Shown here: positions 63,153-64,000 of the stretch, in pieces
Layout of the letters: each line of letters opens with the position of its first letter
Numbering within the stretch: the first letter of the stretch is position 1
From: SIG32 sp045652525
GTDB lineage: Bacteria; Cyanobacteriota; Vampirovibrionia; Gastranaerophilales; Gastranaerophilaceae
Direction: 5' to 3'
Length of the DNA stretch: 64,000 bases
NCBI GenBank assembly: GCA_045652525.1
Contig: JAZRUK010000031.1
Location: forward strand, 17,632 to 81,631
The notes under the pieces: model-generated
Databases searched by the model: none
What the model was told of the DNA's origin: nothing
The model's input: only the letters and a program-made list of their open reading frames with translations
Translations under genes and position numbers: made by a program

Positions 63153-64000
63153 ATGTGTACTCAAAAATGTTTAAAAACGGCTTTTGTACTTGAGGGTGGC
63201 GCAATGAGGGGTTTGTATTCCGCAGGCGTTTTAGATGTTTTTATGCAAAATGGTGTTAGCACAGATGTGATTTATGGTGTTTCTGCGGGTGCATTATTTG
63301 GAATAAATTTTAAATCTAAGCAAGTAGGACGAGCTATAAGATATAACTTGAAATATGCTAATGAAAAGAATTATATGGGATTATATTCGCTTATTACAAC
63401 TGGCAATATAATGAATAAAGAATTTTGTTTTAATAAATTAGTAAACGAATTGGATAAGTTTGATTTTGAAACGTTCAATAATTCTCCAATTGATTTTTTT
63501 GCGGTTGTAACTAATTTAGAAACAGGAAAGGCTGAATATATAAAAATAACCGATGCAAGATATGGTTTGGAGGCTTTAAGAGCATCAGGGTCTATGCCAT
63601 TTGTGTCGAGAAGTGTAGATTTTGAAGGTTCAAAATATTTGGACGGAGCAATAAGTGATCCAATTCCTTTTAAAAAAGCTCTTGATGATGGTTATGAAAA
63701 GATAGTAGTAATATTAACAAGGCCAGAAAATTATAAGAAACATAAAGAATATATGCCATATAATTTGTTTTATAAAAAATATCCAAATTTTATTAGTACT
63801 GCAATAAACCAGCCTGAAATTTATAACAGTACTCTTGATTTGATTAAACAGTACGAAAATGATGGTAAAATTATTGTACTTCGTCCATCCCAAAATCTAA
63901 AAATTGCTAGAGTTGAGAAGAATTTAAATAAACTCAATGCAATTTATAAATTAGGTGTTGAGGATTGTACGAAAAATTTAGATAAAATTAAAGAATATCT
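63153..64000 (+). CDS. Patatin-like phospholipase (3' end beyond window)
   Basis: The 282 residues visible have the patatin/RssA oxyanion motif EGGAMRGLYSAGVLDVF near residue 14, the nucleophile serine in YGVSAGALFG near 42 and the catalytic Asp in YLDGAISDPIP near 163. Such enzymes hydrolyse phospholipids or other acyl esters. The start follows TTAGAGAATTTT; TATAAT at 63128-63133 may be its -10. The reading frame is open to the end of the window. Confidence 0.9.
   Translation, partial: MCTQKCLKTAFVLEGGAMRGLYSAGVLDVFMQNGVSTDVIYGVSAGALFGINFKSKQVGRAIRYNLKYANEKNYMGLYSLITTGNIMNKEFCFNKLVNELDKFDFETFNNSPIDFFAVVTNLETGKAEYIKITDARYGLEALRASGSMPFVSRSVDFEGSKYLDGAISDPIPFKKALDDGYEKIVVILTRPENYKKHKEYMPYNLFYKKYPNFISTAINQPEIYNSTLDLIKQYENDGKIIVLRPSQNLKIARVEKNLNKLNAIYKLGVEDCTKNLDKIKEY

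Overview
The window is AT-rich bacterial chromosome, densely coded, with no rRNA, tRNA, CRISPR array or insertion sequence that I could recognise. The gene mix points to a Gram-negative-type bacterium: MinCDE, a secretin-based type IV pilus/type II secretion apparatus, flagellar basal-body genes, an LmeA-like DUF2993 lipoprotein-type protein, zinc-type S14 and many GFTLAEV-class prepilins. My best inference is a non-photosynthetic cyanobacterial relative (Vampirovibrionia/Melainabacteria, probably Gastranaerophilales). This is inference from gene content only; no marker search could be run.

Region by region. 1-7.9 kb (minus strand): S10/spc ribosomal protein operon from rpsJ to rpsH, with a strong promoter before rpsJ, several long structured spacers and a terminator between rpsN and rpsH. 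8.0-11.2 kb (minus): minC-minD-minE, preceded by a lytic-transglycosylase-like protein with an EF-hand-like loop. 11.3-13.7 kb (plus): NrtR-like regulator, secG, tcdA, an SDR. 13.8-25.4 kb: two large minus-strand prepilin-like genes flank a plus-strand block with a P-loop kinase, pilP/gspC-like, secretin, ATPase, platform protein, an SDR and gltX. 25.5-33.6 kb: small unknown proteins, rsmH, an FtsL-like protein, a degenerate HD-GYP protein, valS and a four-domain S1 protein. 33.8-37.1 kb: a cluster of lineage-specific proteins. 37.2-44.6 kb: standalone AICAR transformylase, dCMP deaminase, then fliE-fliF-fliG-fliH-flhA. 44.6-58.3 kb: housekeeping genes (yidD, prfA, rnpM/ylxR, infB, rbfA, truB; rlmN, pyrH, frr, cdsA, rnc, rpe) around a GerMN protein, a HicB-like orphan and a regulator made of four GntR-type winged helices. 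58.3-64 kb: accessory genes, including a PLP decarboxylase with a long N-terminal extension, a Cys/His/Asp protease-like protein and a patatin phospholipase cut by the window end.

The most notable signals are: (1) the second prepilin gene (24224-25374) carries a 12-G homopolymer in its leader that puts it out of frame as sequenced, and its 3' end has a GC-rich, C-ending-codon segment that looks like a diversity-generating-retroelement variable region, so one surface protein may be both phase-switched and hypermutated; (2) five promoters closely matching the flagellar sigma-28 consensus (TAAAGTTT-N11/12-GCCGATAA), placed before small unknown proteins and a catalytically degenerate HD-GYP protein; (3) a neighbouring pair of paralogous unknown proteins (33832 and 36146) next to the flagellar genes; (4) a transcription factor with four tandem GntR domains; (5) three adjacent accessory proteins sharing a short N-terminal Phe-Thr motif.
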